Below are positions 47,148 to 59,723 of a stretch of DNA of 64,000 nucleotides, in pieces (the first letter of the stretch is position 1; each line of letters begins with the position of its first letter). This DNA is from Dasypus novemcinctus (lineage: Eukaryota; Chordata; Mammalia; Cingulata; Dasypodidae), in the NCBI RefSeq assembly GCF_030445035.2, contig NC_080688.1, positions 62,943,949-63,007,948 on the forward strand, given 5' to 3'. The notes under the pieces are model-generated. The model searched no databases. It saw nothing but the letters and a program-made list of their open reading frames with translations, and was not told the DNA's origin. The position numbers and the translations under genes are program-made.

Positions 47148-50100
47148 CTGTTTTAAATAGCATGGGAAATTACAAACAATCTGGCTGTTAGTTCACAGGA
47201 GAGAAGGGCTGTACTACTGGGCATTCTCTGTCATAAGTTCACTAAGTTTCAACACAACTATATGGCAGCTACTCACTACACAGTACTCCACTCTACTCTC
47301 CTCTTTCATAACAGTCTTCATTTTAACATGAACGTATCTTGGCTCTCAACAGCAGCTGTGACATAAGAGCAAGTTGGCATTAAAACATAATGTACAGTGC
47401 TGGAGTAATACATAACATTTTCATCCAAGAATAGAAATATAATTTACATATGCTTTCACTAATGTATATGTAATATATGAGGGTATTAGTAATTTTATCT
47501 ATACAGAAATTTAGAACTAAAGTAGGGGACTCTTAAGATTTGAGTTAAATTAGGGCATCTTTACAACTGACATTTCTTATTAAAGCTCAATCAGAATTTC
47601 TTCAATTCTAATTTGATTTGTAGTAGTTATTTGCAATCTTATTTAGTAATCTCCTGGGTAAATTTAGCCAATCCTCAAGTCAGCTAACCCAACAGTGGTA
47701 GAAAATAAGCAGAAATTAGGATAAAATGACTACTCAGAATTTAAGGTATTATATCTAGAAATCAAAGTGCTGGTCCTCCACTCTAAGAAGGTGTATGACT
47801 CTTTTATGTATTCGTGTTACTAAAAATACAAATTAAACACACATAAGTAGTAGTTATTTCCAGAAGCAGTACAATTAAATATTTTTCCAAATGTCCAGGC
47901 TTAAAGAGAGATGATTTTGCATGTTTTCTTATTTAACCTCCATTTTTCTCTTAGCCCAGAGTAAACAATTGGAAGTTCACAAGAAAAACATCTTGAATGT
48001 ATATAAGAAACTAAACAATGTTATTCACACTATAGCTGATGGTGGCCATTCTGCCAACTAGTAACAAGATGTAAAGGGGGGAAAAAGCATAAAGGTTAGC
48101 ATCCCAAAGCACTGCCAGTTGATGACTAATAAGTCTATGACTGGACACAGAATTCCAAAGCTGGAAAGACCATTATAAGGATGAAGAAAATGAAATCGAC
48201 AGAAACATAACAGATTAGGACCATGATCACAAAACTAGACTGGAATGACAATCTGGGACTTCTAGATGCCCTTTTCTTTGGTTGAAACACTTTTTGTTAT
48301 TATTCAGATTATAAAATACTGGCAATAAGAATGATACATCTTCATAAAATCCCTCATCCTCCAAATAACTGCAAAACTATTTTATAACCTCGATTTAAAT
48401 CTCAAACTACTTAAATAATCACAACCTAACTTAGATACAAGAGTTCTTGTGAACTGTGATGTAAGGATCTTACCTAGCTGTCATTCTGTACTATTTCTCC
48501 AAAACATGGATGCCACTAGAAACATGAGAAACAGTCATCTTGAGAGTCCATATATTTGTGTAGACAAATGTGTTAGTCTCAGAAAATGGGATAACACAGA
48601 TCAAAGTTCAAGAGATTTTAGATGAAAAACATCTGTTCAGGAGGCATATGAAATATATTAAGCTTAAGGCAACAGCAAAAGCCTGGTATTTCAAAACACA
48701 TTTTCCAGAGGTAGATGAAAACAAGAGGAAGTTGTCTTCTAAAGAGCAACCTGCCTAGGTTAGAATCAGGTGGTTTCTTGGCCTCCAAGGTTAGGTGAAG
48801 ACCAAAAACAACAAGCAGAAGGTGAACAATGGCAGAAAAGGCAAGCACTGGAGGAGGAAAAACGTGGAATGAGGTAAGTTGGTTTTATTTAAAGTTCATC
48901 TTTTTCTGGGTGTTTGAAAACAGTGGTCCTCTACAGGTGTGAAAGAACGACAGAGTTTAATTAAAAAGGTTTTCAAACTATACAAGATCCTACCTCTCAC
49001 ACAGGAGGACACATCAGAAATTGGGGAAGGAGGCACAGGAAGGAAAAAGAATGGGTACTTTCATGTTGGAAGGGAGCTAAAAAAGTAGCTCTGATTACTC
49101 TAGTTGCCTCATAGTATTACTATCATAACTTTTTAATTTAATGTTAGGGGCAAACTTTTGAAAACCAAAACATATTTGTGTGATTTCATTTATTTTTTAA
49201 AGTCCCTACATTTAATCTACAACTTCTTGTCTGCCACTAAAAGACACTAAAAGAAAAATTTCAAGTGTGTAAGAAAAAGACAATGCTTTCTTACCCTTCT
49301 CTTCACTTCACTTCCTTTGATATCTAACACTGGAGATTTTCTTTTGTCTTAAACCTGAATGGAGCCTTTAACTTTGATCACATTTATAGGAATTAGTAAC
49401 AAAACTCACTTTCCTCTCTCTCTCCCTTTTCTTACATCTGTGGAGGAGTCAGGCCAATGTCCACTATCACTACAACACCTAACTACTACGTTATGTTCTG
49501 TTCACCTAACAACATGAAACTGTACTTTAAATGATTATTAAATGGTATGCCAAAGTGTTGACTGCCACAACATGCAAAAATACCAAAATCCAAGGGAGAT
49601 ACAAGTTGTTATTAATAAATCAATGTTTATAACCTCAGCAAACATGTGAAAAACTATTTAGTGTTGGTTAATTCCTATTACCTGAACTTTGCAATCATTA
49701 ACACAAATTCGACTCTACTATAGAATGGTTAAAATTAGTTGTTAGATAGGACTGTCAAATTGCATACTGGTAGGAAATTTTTGTTTTTATCAGAATCTTC
49801 ACAAGGATCACATTCAAATACATAAATGATTCTACAGCCCATGCAAAAAATAGATGTATTTATAGGTATGGAATAACAGGAACTTTGGAGAAATGTAAAT
49901 GGTTATGTCTGGTGGAATTATGGATGTACCAACATGACACTATGAGTTAATAAAAACTTTTTTAAAAAGGCTTTTAAAATGTGTTGCTGCCTTCTTATAA
50001 GCTTGGCAAAGATACATACAAGCATTATGTATGTACTACACATGTGTACATTATTTACTTTTAAAATTTATAGCTCAAACTCATAGTATCAGACACAAAA

Positions 50101-50164
50101 ATAAATATGAGAATGTTGCTTGATAGCAAATATGAGTATTCTACATTGTGTATGGCTCAGGGAA

Positions 50165-50422
50165 CTACATGGGATTCATCATACTTGGTCCATACTTAAG
50201 TGTCTGAAAGTGGACTGACAATGCAATAACTCTGAATTTTTGTGCATAAACCTGGAATTCACTGTGTGCTCCTATTTTGTGGACATACATATTTAAAGAA
50301 AATCCGAATTTACTACCAATTCCTAACGGTTTTAATCCACAGACAGTTTTTTGTTTCCTGTCTTTGAATACTTCCTTATTGATGACAAAGCAATCAATTG
50401 CCAGGGGATGAGGTCGAGGCAT
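50165..50422 (-). CDS. Unidentified 85-codon ORF in a PIAS2 intron
   Basis: The ORF begins MPRPHPLAIDCFVINKEV and ends GPSMMNPM. Its composition is balanced and protein-like (charged, aromatic and Gly residues spread evenly, for example DRKQKTVCGLKPLGIGSKF), unlike the repeat-derived frames around it. I do not recognise the family. No splice acceptor stands close upstream of the ATG, no poly(A) tail is obvious after the stop, and no repeat element covers it. It could be a retrocopy fragment, part of an ancient transposable element, or chance. A function cannot be stated. Confidence 0.25.
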   Translation of the reverse strand: MPRPHPLAIDCFVINKEVFKDRKQKTVCGLKPLGIGSKFGFSLNMYVHKIGAHSEFQVYAQKFRVIALSVHFQTLKYGPSMMNPM

Positions 50423-51837
50423 AATATTTAAAATTATATTTTAATACAGAAAAACATCAAAGGTTTTTCTAAAAATCTTAATGTACCAGTTTCTTCTTAT
50501 CTACATAATACCTTATGCAAGTCAAGGATAAAAACTATGTTCTCCTCAAAGCGTTCGGTAATCCTATTATCGTTAACAGCTTCAATCAACTTGTATCACA
50601 TGGAAAAAAGAAATTTTCCTTGAAAGAGGTTTTTTGGGGTTACTGAAGGACAGGTATTACATGACTATAATAAACACTACAGTAGGTATGCAAGGAAGGG
50701 AGCTAGAAGGATGGCCGTTAAAATATTAAGTTATCTCTAGGTGGAATGCTTTTTACTTTCTTTTTGGAGCTTTGTAAATAGTTTATAAGAATCACTTTTA
50801 CTAAAACACACCTATTTAAAAAACAGCTGTTCAAATTTCTGAACTGTAAATTAAAGTTTTCTCAGTTTCTCTTTTTTTCCTTCATTTTTCTCATCTGCTT
50901 ACTCTATCATCAACCCAGAACTCCCATACTAAACTTACACAGCAGAGGAAAACTATAAAAATCCTGGTGTTCAGCCATTAGAGGAAATATGAAAAGAATG
51001 ACCAAGAACAAAATCACAAAAGCCCAAAATTTGAAAATCACAAAAGCCTAAGATTTGGAAGGGATCACAGAGGTAGCATAACCAAAACATGGATCACCAA
51101 TGCTATGACACTGTGACAGGTAGAATTCAGTCTACCTTAAGACAGAAAATGTAATTTTAGCACAAAACATTAACTTTCTTAAAGCTCCAAATATCTTTCC
51201 TCTTTTGGACCTAGATCTGCTGAACATTATAATAAACTAAATCCAGCTAGTCAATGACTCCCTTTTAAGAACTACAAAGACAGCACATATTCTCTTCTCC
51301 TAGCTTAATATCCTCAGTCATACTCATTTATCCATGCTATGTTCACTGTTCACCACCTGGACCTCTCCTCTGGTTTCACTGTTTGTTAAAGCCCATCTGG
51401 AAGATCTGTGGTGGCTAAAATGCTGAATGAGAGGCACCTAACCCAAAATGGGAGCAAAACTGACATGATATGCATCTTGGAAAGGGTATTTCCTTTAATG
51501 CTGCCTAGGAACGAATTAACTGGTGACCCCTTCAAACCATTAAGTGAATTCTGATATTTTAAAGAGTTTCTATGAGGAATGGCCATTAGTTGTCAAATAC
51601 AATCTCAGCAGCTATAGTATTGCTTATGACATGATTCATTTTATCAGTATATTTCCCAAGATTAAAGTATTCGTAGGATAAACTCTATTTGGTGGTAATG
51701 GATATTACTATATAATTAAATGATTTCTTAATAGTGAATTCAAAGTTTTCATTTAAGATTCTATGTGAGCTGGTTTTAAAAAGGTTTTTCTGTATGGGTG
51801 TTTTGTCAATCTAGTTTGGGTACTAAGAGCTATGTTA

Positions 51838-52054
51838 GGAAGCGGATGTGGTTCAAGCTGTTGAACATCTGCTTCTGACACAGGAGTTCCTGGGTACGGT
51901 TCCCAGTGACTCCTTAAAAAAACAAACAAACACAAACAAGTAAAACAAATGAAAAAACCAACTCAGGAGCCAATGTGGTTCAGTGGTTGAGTCCCAGCTT
52001 CCCACCTACAAGCTCCCAGGTTCAATTCCCTACTCCCTCAAAAAAAAAAAAAAA
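51838..52054 (+). repeat. Dimeric tRNA-derived SINE
   Basis: First head GGAAGCGGATGTGGTTCAAG to GGTTCCC, A-rich linker with AAAAACCAACTCAGGAGC, second head ATGTGGTTCAGTGGTTGAGT to GGTTCAATTCCC, then poly(A) at 52040-52054. Imperfect flanks GCTATGTTA and GTTATGTCA may be the target duplication. Confidence 0.82.
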
Positions 52055-52349
52055 GAAAAGTTATGTCACCTTTATGGAATGAGCTGGTTAGCTACAATAT
52101 ATACAGACCTTTTTAAACCAAAACATTCACGTATTGTTGGTTTAGCCACAAATTTCCAATTTACAATGTTAGTTCTGATTTTCTCTTACAACTTAGATGG
52201 ACAGAGCCTTCTGTTTTTCTGTTTTAACGTAAATAGGAAAGCCTTCCATTTATCTCTATGGTTACTAACCACAAATGTGAACTATCATTATTCCTCTGCA
52301 TGTTCAAGTCATTTAAGATTCCCTAACCCCTCTATATGCCATCCTTCCA

Positions 52350-52565
52350 GTTTCACATCCTCATAAAGTATTGATAAAAATGTGGTAAAGGACAGGCAGA
52401 GGATGTATCCTTGTGGCATGTCACCAGACATTCCCCAAGACCATACCCATTAATGAGTCAGCATCACTATATGCAGTCCTTCAACCTGGCAAGAATCTAC
52501 ACAACTATAGAACTGTGCAATCCACATCTTTCCAGCACATTCTGAAGGATAACATTAGAAAGCAA
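52350..52565. repeat. Probable L3/CR1 LINE relic
   Basis: TATTGATAAAAATGTGGTAAAGGACAGG, ...CTTGTGGCATGTCACCAGACATT and CAATCCACATCTTTCCAGCACATTCTGAAGGATA have the order of an ancient L3/CR1 3' region found throughout mammals. Degenerate; assignment by eye. Confidence 0.5.
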
Positions 52566-52909
52566 AATGTGGAAATACCACAACTAAAGTATTAATTTCC
52601 CTGACTCATACCACTCTAGTAAACATTTCAAAAATATTTTTCATGTTTTATTTTTTAAAATTCTAGACATGCCAACTATATTGTTTAAAAAGAGTAAATG
52701 ATCACACCATGAAAAAAGCCACTAGAAATACTTTTCTCATTTTTTGTCCCACTAAAAAAATCCAATTCTGATTAAATGGGTAAAAGAAAATATATGTCCT
52801 ACCTGTAATGTGTTAAATTATACCTGGAATTATAAGCACTATAACAGTGAAAAAGACAGCTCAAAATGTTTAGCTCTCCTAGCTTCAAAAGTAACTCTGA
52901 AAATAGAAT

Positions 52910-53170
52910 GTTTTAAAACTGCTGTGAGAGTATGATTCCATTTATAAAAAACGTCTAGAACAGGGAAATTTATAAAGATGAAAAGTATATCAATGGTTGC
53001 CTTGATTTGGGGGTGGGAAAAGGGATTAACTACAGACACAAGGGAAATTTTGGGGATGTTGGAAATGTTCTACAACAAAATTGTGATAACTGTACAACTC
53101 TATAAATTTACTGAAATCACTGCAACTGTATACTTAAAATGGGTGAATTTTACGGTATGTAAACTGTTAG
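52910..53170 (+). mobile_element. L1 3' UTR fragment
   Basis: GTATGATTCCATTTATAAAAAACGTCTAGAACAGGG ... ATACTTAAAATGGGTGAATTTTACGGTATGTAAA is a common L1M 3' end in sense. The 89-codon frame here is incidental. Confidence 0.65.
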
Positions 53171-53424
53171 AAAAGAAAAGTGCACTGAAAGGCCAAAGAC
53201 AAAGACATAAGACTAACACACTTACATTTGAAACAATATGTTCTTGAGATGTCAGGAGAATACCCTGTAGGTTCCAAAATCTCTCTCAGTAAGAACCATC
53301 TATTGAATACTCAGACTTGTCATTCGCTATAGGTCAAATGAAACACAAAGAATACCTTCTAGAATATACTTTACCTGCCCATATTTTGCCCAGGAGAGCC
53401 TGAGAAGGGAAGGGAATCCATTTT

Positions 53425-53650
53425 TACTGAGAAGCTACCATAAGCCAGACACTGACACTAAACACTTTCATGGCCTCATTAAAACTTAGCAATAATCCTA
53501 TGAGGTAGGCATCATTTAACCCCATTTTAAAGAGCAGAAAAAGGAGGTCTAAACAAGTCTTTCATCCAAGATCACAGAACAAGTGGTTGTGCCAGAACTG
53601 GAAATCACATGTCAGATTCCCAATTTCATAGTCCTTTATAACAGGCTTCC
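53425..53650 (-). repeat. MIR SINE, antisense
   Basis: CTTAGCAATAATCCTATGAGGTAGGCATCATTTAACCCCATTTTAAAGAGCAG, then AGATCACAGAACAAGTGGTTGTGCCAG, is the reverse complement of a MIR core and tail. Confidence 0.75.
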
Positions 53651-53962
53651 TAATGTTTGTCTCAGATACGAAACTTACTCCTTACAAATGAGTTCAAGAA
53701 AATTACTAAAAGTGTCAAGTGAAATAAATACTTAGACATGAGAAAGTTTCAAAATTTTCACTTTCCAAAGTTAAAGAATATTTTCTCCATCAAAATTTCT
53801 TTCCTATAAACAACTTGATTCCTTAAAAGAATTTCAACTGAACAAAAGCAAATTAACACAATCTTCTATGGCTACTTAAATTGTCAGAGACATTTACAAA
53901 CCTATTCCAAGAATAGTTAGTTGCAAGTGTAATGAACAAGAGTGAACTATAAATTAACAAAC

Positions 53963-54134
53963 CCTTTGGTTGGGCTGCTTTGTGTTTCTGACATAAAGAT
54001 GCATTTTCTTTTGGCAGGAGGGTCTTCTTCTTCATCAGAAGAGCTTTCTATTGTTAGGTCAATGACATCCACTTTCTTTTTGTTTGCCTCATTGGCTACA
54101 GTCACTGAACAAGGTTTACTGAGGACACTAGAAG
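53963..54134 (-). CDS. PIAS2: PIAS2 172-bp exon with SUMO-interacting motif
   Basis: Acceptor CCCTACATGCAG and donor GTTTGTT bracket 172 bases: two complete a shared codon, 56 full codons follow, two carry over. The peptide contains KKKVDVIDLTIESSSDEEED: the hydrophobic VIDLT core is a SUMO-interacting motif and the following Ser/Asp/Glu cluster strengthens SUMO binding. Next come PPAKRKCIF and ETQSSPTK. Residues about 447-502, with VDVIDLT at 467-473. The shared first codon reads ACT (Thr), whereas I recall Ser in human. The donor GTTTGT is weaker than the others. Confidence 0.97.
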
Positions 54135-55398
54135 CTGCATGTAGGGAAACAAAAAAATGTAACAAAAAACAAAGATGTAATACAAATGCTGGCCATAACA
54201 CATAAGAGCACATCTCTGAGAATAGAGAGTCACTGAAATCACATACTCCGTCCCATAGTCAAGGAACAACTCCTAACTCCAGACTGACAGTAAAATGACT
54301 GCTTCCCTAGGGACACGGGATGAGCACTATTCCTTGACCAAGGGTCAAATGCTTTCTTCAGACAGCATGCTCTAAGTTATCATTCCATTAGCACTGATGG
54401 ATTTGTGAGGCTCCTGCTGCTCACTGTTATTTTAGAAATAGATGTCTTGGATTTAGGAAATTGGTCTCTGGCCATGGACAGAGTATGTGGTTTCACTGAT
54501 TTAAATTCTCACAGCTGTATGGTACACAGTTAAGTCAGAATCAGATACTTATATTCTATCAACACAATCATGCTCATGTCATAGATGTATATTCTCTATT
54601 TTTCTCATAGATGAGGGAAACCTTGGTTGCCTGCTCTTAAGTACCACATGGGAAAATTGATATTGACATAAATCCTTAATTTTTTCCCCTCTCTTCTCAC
54701 TCTAAAACCTGTTCTTCATTATGCTATTCATTAGAACTTCAAATAGTGTCAGAACAATGAGTATACAGTAGTAGATAAAAAGAAACTAAATTTACCTAAG
54801 GATTTCAATTACCCAGATTACCCTTATTTCACCCTCTCTCCCTGTCTTCCCAGTTTGGACAGGTACAGGAAGTTAAAGCCAGATTATACATTCTAAGTAT
54901 CCAAGGCAATGGTCAAATTCCTTCCCACAAAGAAATGGAAGAAAACAATTGGTTCAATTTCTTAGCAACTAACCTACAAGTCCTTCTCTACCCAGCCCCA
55001 TTAATAGATAATATAGTCTTTCTAACCACACCTCTCCTGCGGTGCCCCCAGTAGAGTACCTAAACAAGTACTCTAAAAGCAACTCTGAAAAACTGTCCAA
55101 AGAAATGCCATTTATAATTTTTCATTTTGTAACAGTCACCATATATTAAAATATTAGGTGACTATTTACATTGCATATTAAAATATACTGTGAAAAATAC
55201 TTATTAATAAGATGGTATAAATTTGATCACAAGTCTTAAGGAAAGAAAAAAAAACATTTGGAGGAAATTACATATGTAACTGATGATCAAATGACAGAGT
55301 TAATAAACTGAGCTCCAAACAGAGTTTTAGTTGCCAAGGTTAATGACAATGTTGTGTGAGTCTCATTGCTTTGTTCTCTGCTGTCACTCTGCACATAC
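54135..55398 (-). other. PIAS2: PIAS2 intron
   Basis: 1264 bp, donor GTATGTGC, acceptor CAG. No repeat or other gene recognised. Confidence 0.85.
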
Positions 55399-55532
55399 TT
55401 TCAATTTTTGTACAAGGTTGGCTGGATACTTTCATAGCTTCCTTCTTCGGTCTCATTGGACACCAAGAACCATCTTCTTGGAATTTGATCTCATCCACAT
55501 CAGAACAGTCATTGAGAATTTCCATAAAAAGC
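55399..55532 (-). CDS. PIAS2: PIAS2 134-bp exon, end of the SP-RING region
   Basis: Acceptor GGCTTATAG and donor GTATGTGC flank 134 bases: one completes a Gly codon, 44 full codons follow, one is left over. The peptide runs LFMEILNDCSDVDEI, then FQEDGSWCPMRPKKE, then SSQPCTKIE. Residues about 402-445, the C-terminal part of the SP-RING E3 module that contacts the E2 enzyme UBC9 and substrate, with the conserved DGSWCPMRPK. The zinc-binding core exon should lie upstream but is not found before 64000. This is the 5'-most PIAS2 exon in the window. Confidence 0.96.
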
Positions 55533-56639
55533 CTATAAGCCAATTGAAAAGTACATAAATGTAAACAATGGCTTTGTTCAAAGGTGAATTAGGAAAGTAA
55601 TATACATTGCCCTGGAGATAAAAGTAATGCTACCTGACATCTTTTAAATATCTTACGACAAATATTATCCCCCAGCCTCCCCCTCCACACCTAAGGTTTT
55701 ATTTAAATCTATAAAGACTGTTAAGTGACTAATCAGAAATATGTGGAGTCTCCTACCTGGGAATGACAGAAAAAGCTACCCCTAAGCCAATAAATAAAAT
55801 AAACACAAGACAACATAAAGGTTATTATAGAAAATGTCATTTATATGCTTAATATCAAGAATGAAGGATCAGGGGAGTGGAGGAAAGAGAGAGAATAGGG
55901 ACTCACATGATCTAACCCTAGCACACTGTGACAAACTGAAGAAAGTTAAACCATTTTATAACTTCAGTTAATATTAGAGTTATATTTGATTATATTATCG
56001 AAATAAATAATGAAGTGATTAAGAATCACTTGGAATTTGAATTACATAAAATAAAACACAATTGGTAATAAAAAGCTCTAAAGAAGGAAACCAAGTAACT
56101 TTGACAGCCCTTAGAAATTACTAAAAATAAATGACCCACATTAGTTTACAATCATGTGGGTAAATAACAGGTGAAGAGTAAATGAATGATGACTAGAAAT
56201 GAATTATCATAGGAAACAATACACAGTATTTAATCAAAATACCTAATATTTAATTATATGCTGACATTTACTCTCCTCTGGATACTACTCTAACACTCAA
56301 AGTTAATTTCATATACCTGCCACAGAGAAGGGGGAGAACGGGGGAAGTGGTGGCAGTTCTTTGACAGACTCTCTGCCTTACAGCACACTGCCAGGCATTA
56401 AAAAAACTCTACTTTGGCAATCTAAACTCTGAAATGTCAGCAGATGGCCAGATATAAACTGTTAACAAGTAACAAAAATGTTTTTATTTTTAAATTACAT
56501 CAGTATGGACACAGTACTCAGAAGATGATTGCCAAAGTAGTGGGAAAAAGCAATCTCTAGATTAAAGACTTCTCTGGTGCCACCCAAAAAAGACTAAATA
56601 AAAAAACAAGCCTTGAAAGCATTTAACTGTTTCTGTTGT
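55533..56639 (-). other. PIAS2: PIAS2 upstream intron, proximal part
   Basis: AT-rich sequence with no exon, repeat or ORF that I can support. The intron extends beyond the end of the window. Confidence 0.7.
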
Positions 56640-57035
56640 AGCAAAGCCAGGAGTTCTGAACTGCAGAAGAAACCCAAGACAGCACTTGGGGTGTGGGCCC
56701 ATAAGAGAGTAAATCTCCAAATTCTGAGCCCTGTTTTTCAGTTTTCATAGGTTTACAAAGGATTTTATGTGGGATCAGCTTGACTTCTTACTGGCTAACG
56801 CACTGCTAAGCGAAATTTGCAAGCAGGGTTACAGAAGCTGAATGCAGGTGCAAGGTCGTGGGCTGATTTACAGAAGGAGGGGACCAGAGTGGTTTGTTAG
56901 ATTACAGAAGTGGGGGGCAGGAGTCATTCGTTTGATATTCTCCTGCAAGGCCATGTTTTCGCGGGCTGATTTACAGAAGCAGGAGCAGGAGTAGCTCATT
57001 AGATTTTTTTTTTTTTTTGCAAGGTTATGCTTTTT
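56640..57035. repeat. Unclassified LTR-like block with internal repeats
   Basis: A GC-richer island in the intron. GCAAGGTCGTGGGCTGATTTACAGAAG (from 56851) returns as GCAAGGCCATGTTTTCGCGGGCTGATTTACAGAAG (from 56946), with related TTAGATTACAGAAG between them, and a 15-T run at 57006-57020. Imperfect short repeats like these occur in some LTRs, but the family is unknown to me. Confidence 0.4.
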
Positions 57036-57439
57036 TATTTCTCAACATTTCCAAGAAACAGAAATGTGTCCCATAATAAAGCTCAGAAATGGGTGTATGG
57101 GGTGGGGTGACTATATGAATATCCAGCACCTAAGATACAGTGTCTGGCATCGTTTCAAAAATTACCAAGCAAGCAAAGAAGCATGAAAATACAATCTGAT
57201 GAGGAGAAAAATCATCCAGCAGAAACCAATATAGGTGACAAGGACAATAAAATATATATGGACACTAAAAGTTATAATTATATTTCTTACGTGCAAGATG
57301 ATACAAACATAATCATGTTGAGAGAGACCAAATAAATATGCAAACTGATTTTCTATGAATGAGAAACACAACATCTGAAATGAAAACCATACCATAAGGA
57401 TTTTATAACAGATTACACATTACAAAAGAAAACATTAGT

Positions 57440-57835
57440 AAACTTGAAAACACAAGAGAAATTAACCAAACTTAAAGAAAGTTGACACAACAGGTTGATA
57501 CAACAAGAGACACAAGAAGAAAAACATGATGAGAGACACAACAAAGCAGGGAGTAGAGGTTCTCGGTGCCTCCTAAAGAGGACAAGCAGGACAGTGAGCT
57601 GGCACAACAGGCAGGCACTGCAAACTGATGCAACTAGATGACGTAACAAGAGATACAAGAGCAAACATACAACAAGAAACAATAAAGCAGGGAACTGAGA
57701 TGGCTTAACAATTAAGCCTCTCACATCACAGGTCCTGGGTTCAGTTCCTAGTGCCTCCTAAAGAAACAAAGACGATGAACAGACACAGCAAGTGCAAACA
57801 AGAGGGTGGGGAGAGAAATAAAATAAATCTTAAAA
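57440..57835 (+). repeat. Composite DAS-type SINE, two to three units
   Basis: Three blocks begin with or end at AAAGCAGGGA(A/G). The body of a first unit (to about 57546) has no head. A second unit starts GCAGGGAGTAGAGGTTCTCGG, with most of its tRNA-like head deleted. A third unit has a fuller head (GGGAACTGAGATGGCTTAAC to GGGTTCAGTTCC, 57689-57750) and tail AAATAAAATAAATCTTAAAAAAAAA. The left boundary is uncertain. Confidence 0.7.
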
Positions 57836-59723
57836 AAAAACAAGCAATAAAGACAAAATCTTAAAAAGAGGAAGAAGAAAAAGTCATATTAAGCATAGAT
57901 GAAAACCAAGGTAAATCAAATTTTGTATCATAAAAGTTACCTCAAAATAAAAAATTACTCAAAGCATATAAATTATGATAAATGACCAAAATGGAATTAA
58001 ATTTTAAATTAATGTAAGGAATATTTGGAAATATCTGGAAAGAAATAAAACACTTTCAAAGAACTGATAAGTCAAAGAAAAAGTAAAAACAGAAATTACA
58101 GAATATTTTGAATTGAATAAAAGTGAAAATATAAAATGTATAAGGTACTTAAAGTATTAGAGGAAAATTTATAATACTAGTCTCTCTATATAAAAGAGAA
58201 GATTTCAAATCAATCTCAGCTCCCATCTTAAGAAACTAAAAAAAGAGCTAATTAAAACCAAGTAGAAAGGGGACAATAATAAAGAGCAGAAACAAGTAAA
58301 AAAGAAAAATCAATGAAATTGGTTCTTTGAGATGATCAGTAAAACTAACAAACTTCTAGTCAGACTGCGCTTACTCAAAAAGAAATAGATATCCTGAGGA
58401 GCCCTATGTCTATTAAACATATTGAATTTGTAGTTAAAAAATTTACTGTAAGGAAAATTCCAGAACTCTGTCTTCACTGGAGCAATCTACCAAATATGAG
58501 GATGAAATAGGACCATTACTTCCCAACTCATCATATAAAAACAGTATTACTATAATAGCAAAACCAAAGATACCACAAGAAAATTAGTCCAATATCCCTC
58601 ATGAACCTAGATGCAAAAATTCCTAACAAAATTTTAGCAAAGTAAATCAAACAATATATAAAAAGGAAAACAAATTGTGACCAAGTAAGTTTTCCCCAGA
58701 ATGAGAGGTTGTTTTATTAAAAAATCAGCCAATATCATCCTAGTCATATTAAGACTAGTCAGCGAAATAAATCAAGACAAATAAAAAAATAAAAGGTATC
58801 CAGATTAGAAAGGAAGAGAAGAAAATCTGTCCTCATTTGTAAACATTACTGTCTATACAGAAAATCCTATGGAGTCTGCAATTAAAGCTACCAGAACTCC
58901 TAAGTCAAGTTAATAAGATTTCAAAACATGAGATCAATACACAAAATTCAACTATATTTCTATATACTGGAAACAATCAGAAATCTTAAAAAACAAACAC
59001 TAAGTCAAAAATATTAAATATTTAGTCATAAAATTTTTCAAACTTACAAGACCTATATACTGAAAACTGTAAAAACTTGAGACCTATGTAAATAAATAAA
59101 TGGAGAGGTATACCATGCTCATGGAACCAAAGATTAATATTGCTAAGTCATCCCAAATGATCTACAGATTCAACACAATCCCTATCAAAATCCCAGCATG
59201 TGTTTTGTTTTAATTGACGAGGTGATTCTAAACTTGTATAGAAATACAAAAGATCTACAACAGCCAAAATAATTTTAAAAAAGAAGAACAAAGTTGGAAG
59301 ACTCACACAACAGGATTTTCAGTGACATAAATACAGAAAAATAAATCAATGAACCAGAATACAGTCCAGAGATAGATCCACACATCTATGGTCAACTAAT
59401 TTTTGAAAAACATGGAAAGGCAATTCCATTAGGATAAGATAACCTTTTCAACAAATGATGGAGGCACAAATGCATGGCTATATACTATTTAATAAAAGTA
59501 TAACTCCTTACTTATACCTCACATAATAAACAAAAATTAACTTGAAACAGATAGACCTAAATGTAAAACCAAAATACGACTCTCAAGAAAGCATAGAGAA
59601 AACCTTTGGGACCTTGGATGAGGGAAAACGTTTTAATATAATACCAAAAGCACACTCTATAAAAGAAAATAAATTGGTTTTCATGTAAATTAAGAATTTT
59701 TGCTCTTCAAAAGAAATTAAGAG

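Larger units (their letters stand above)
47148..53962 (-). other. PIAS2: PIAS2 intron with repeats and one unidentified ORF
   Basis: About 6.8 kb. It holds an 85-codon same-strand ORF (50165-50422), a dimeric SINE (51838-52054), a probable L3/CR1 relic (52350-52565), an L1 3' fragment (52910-53170) and a MIR (53425-53650). The rest is unassigned AT-rich sequence. Confidence 0.8.
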
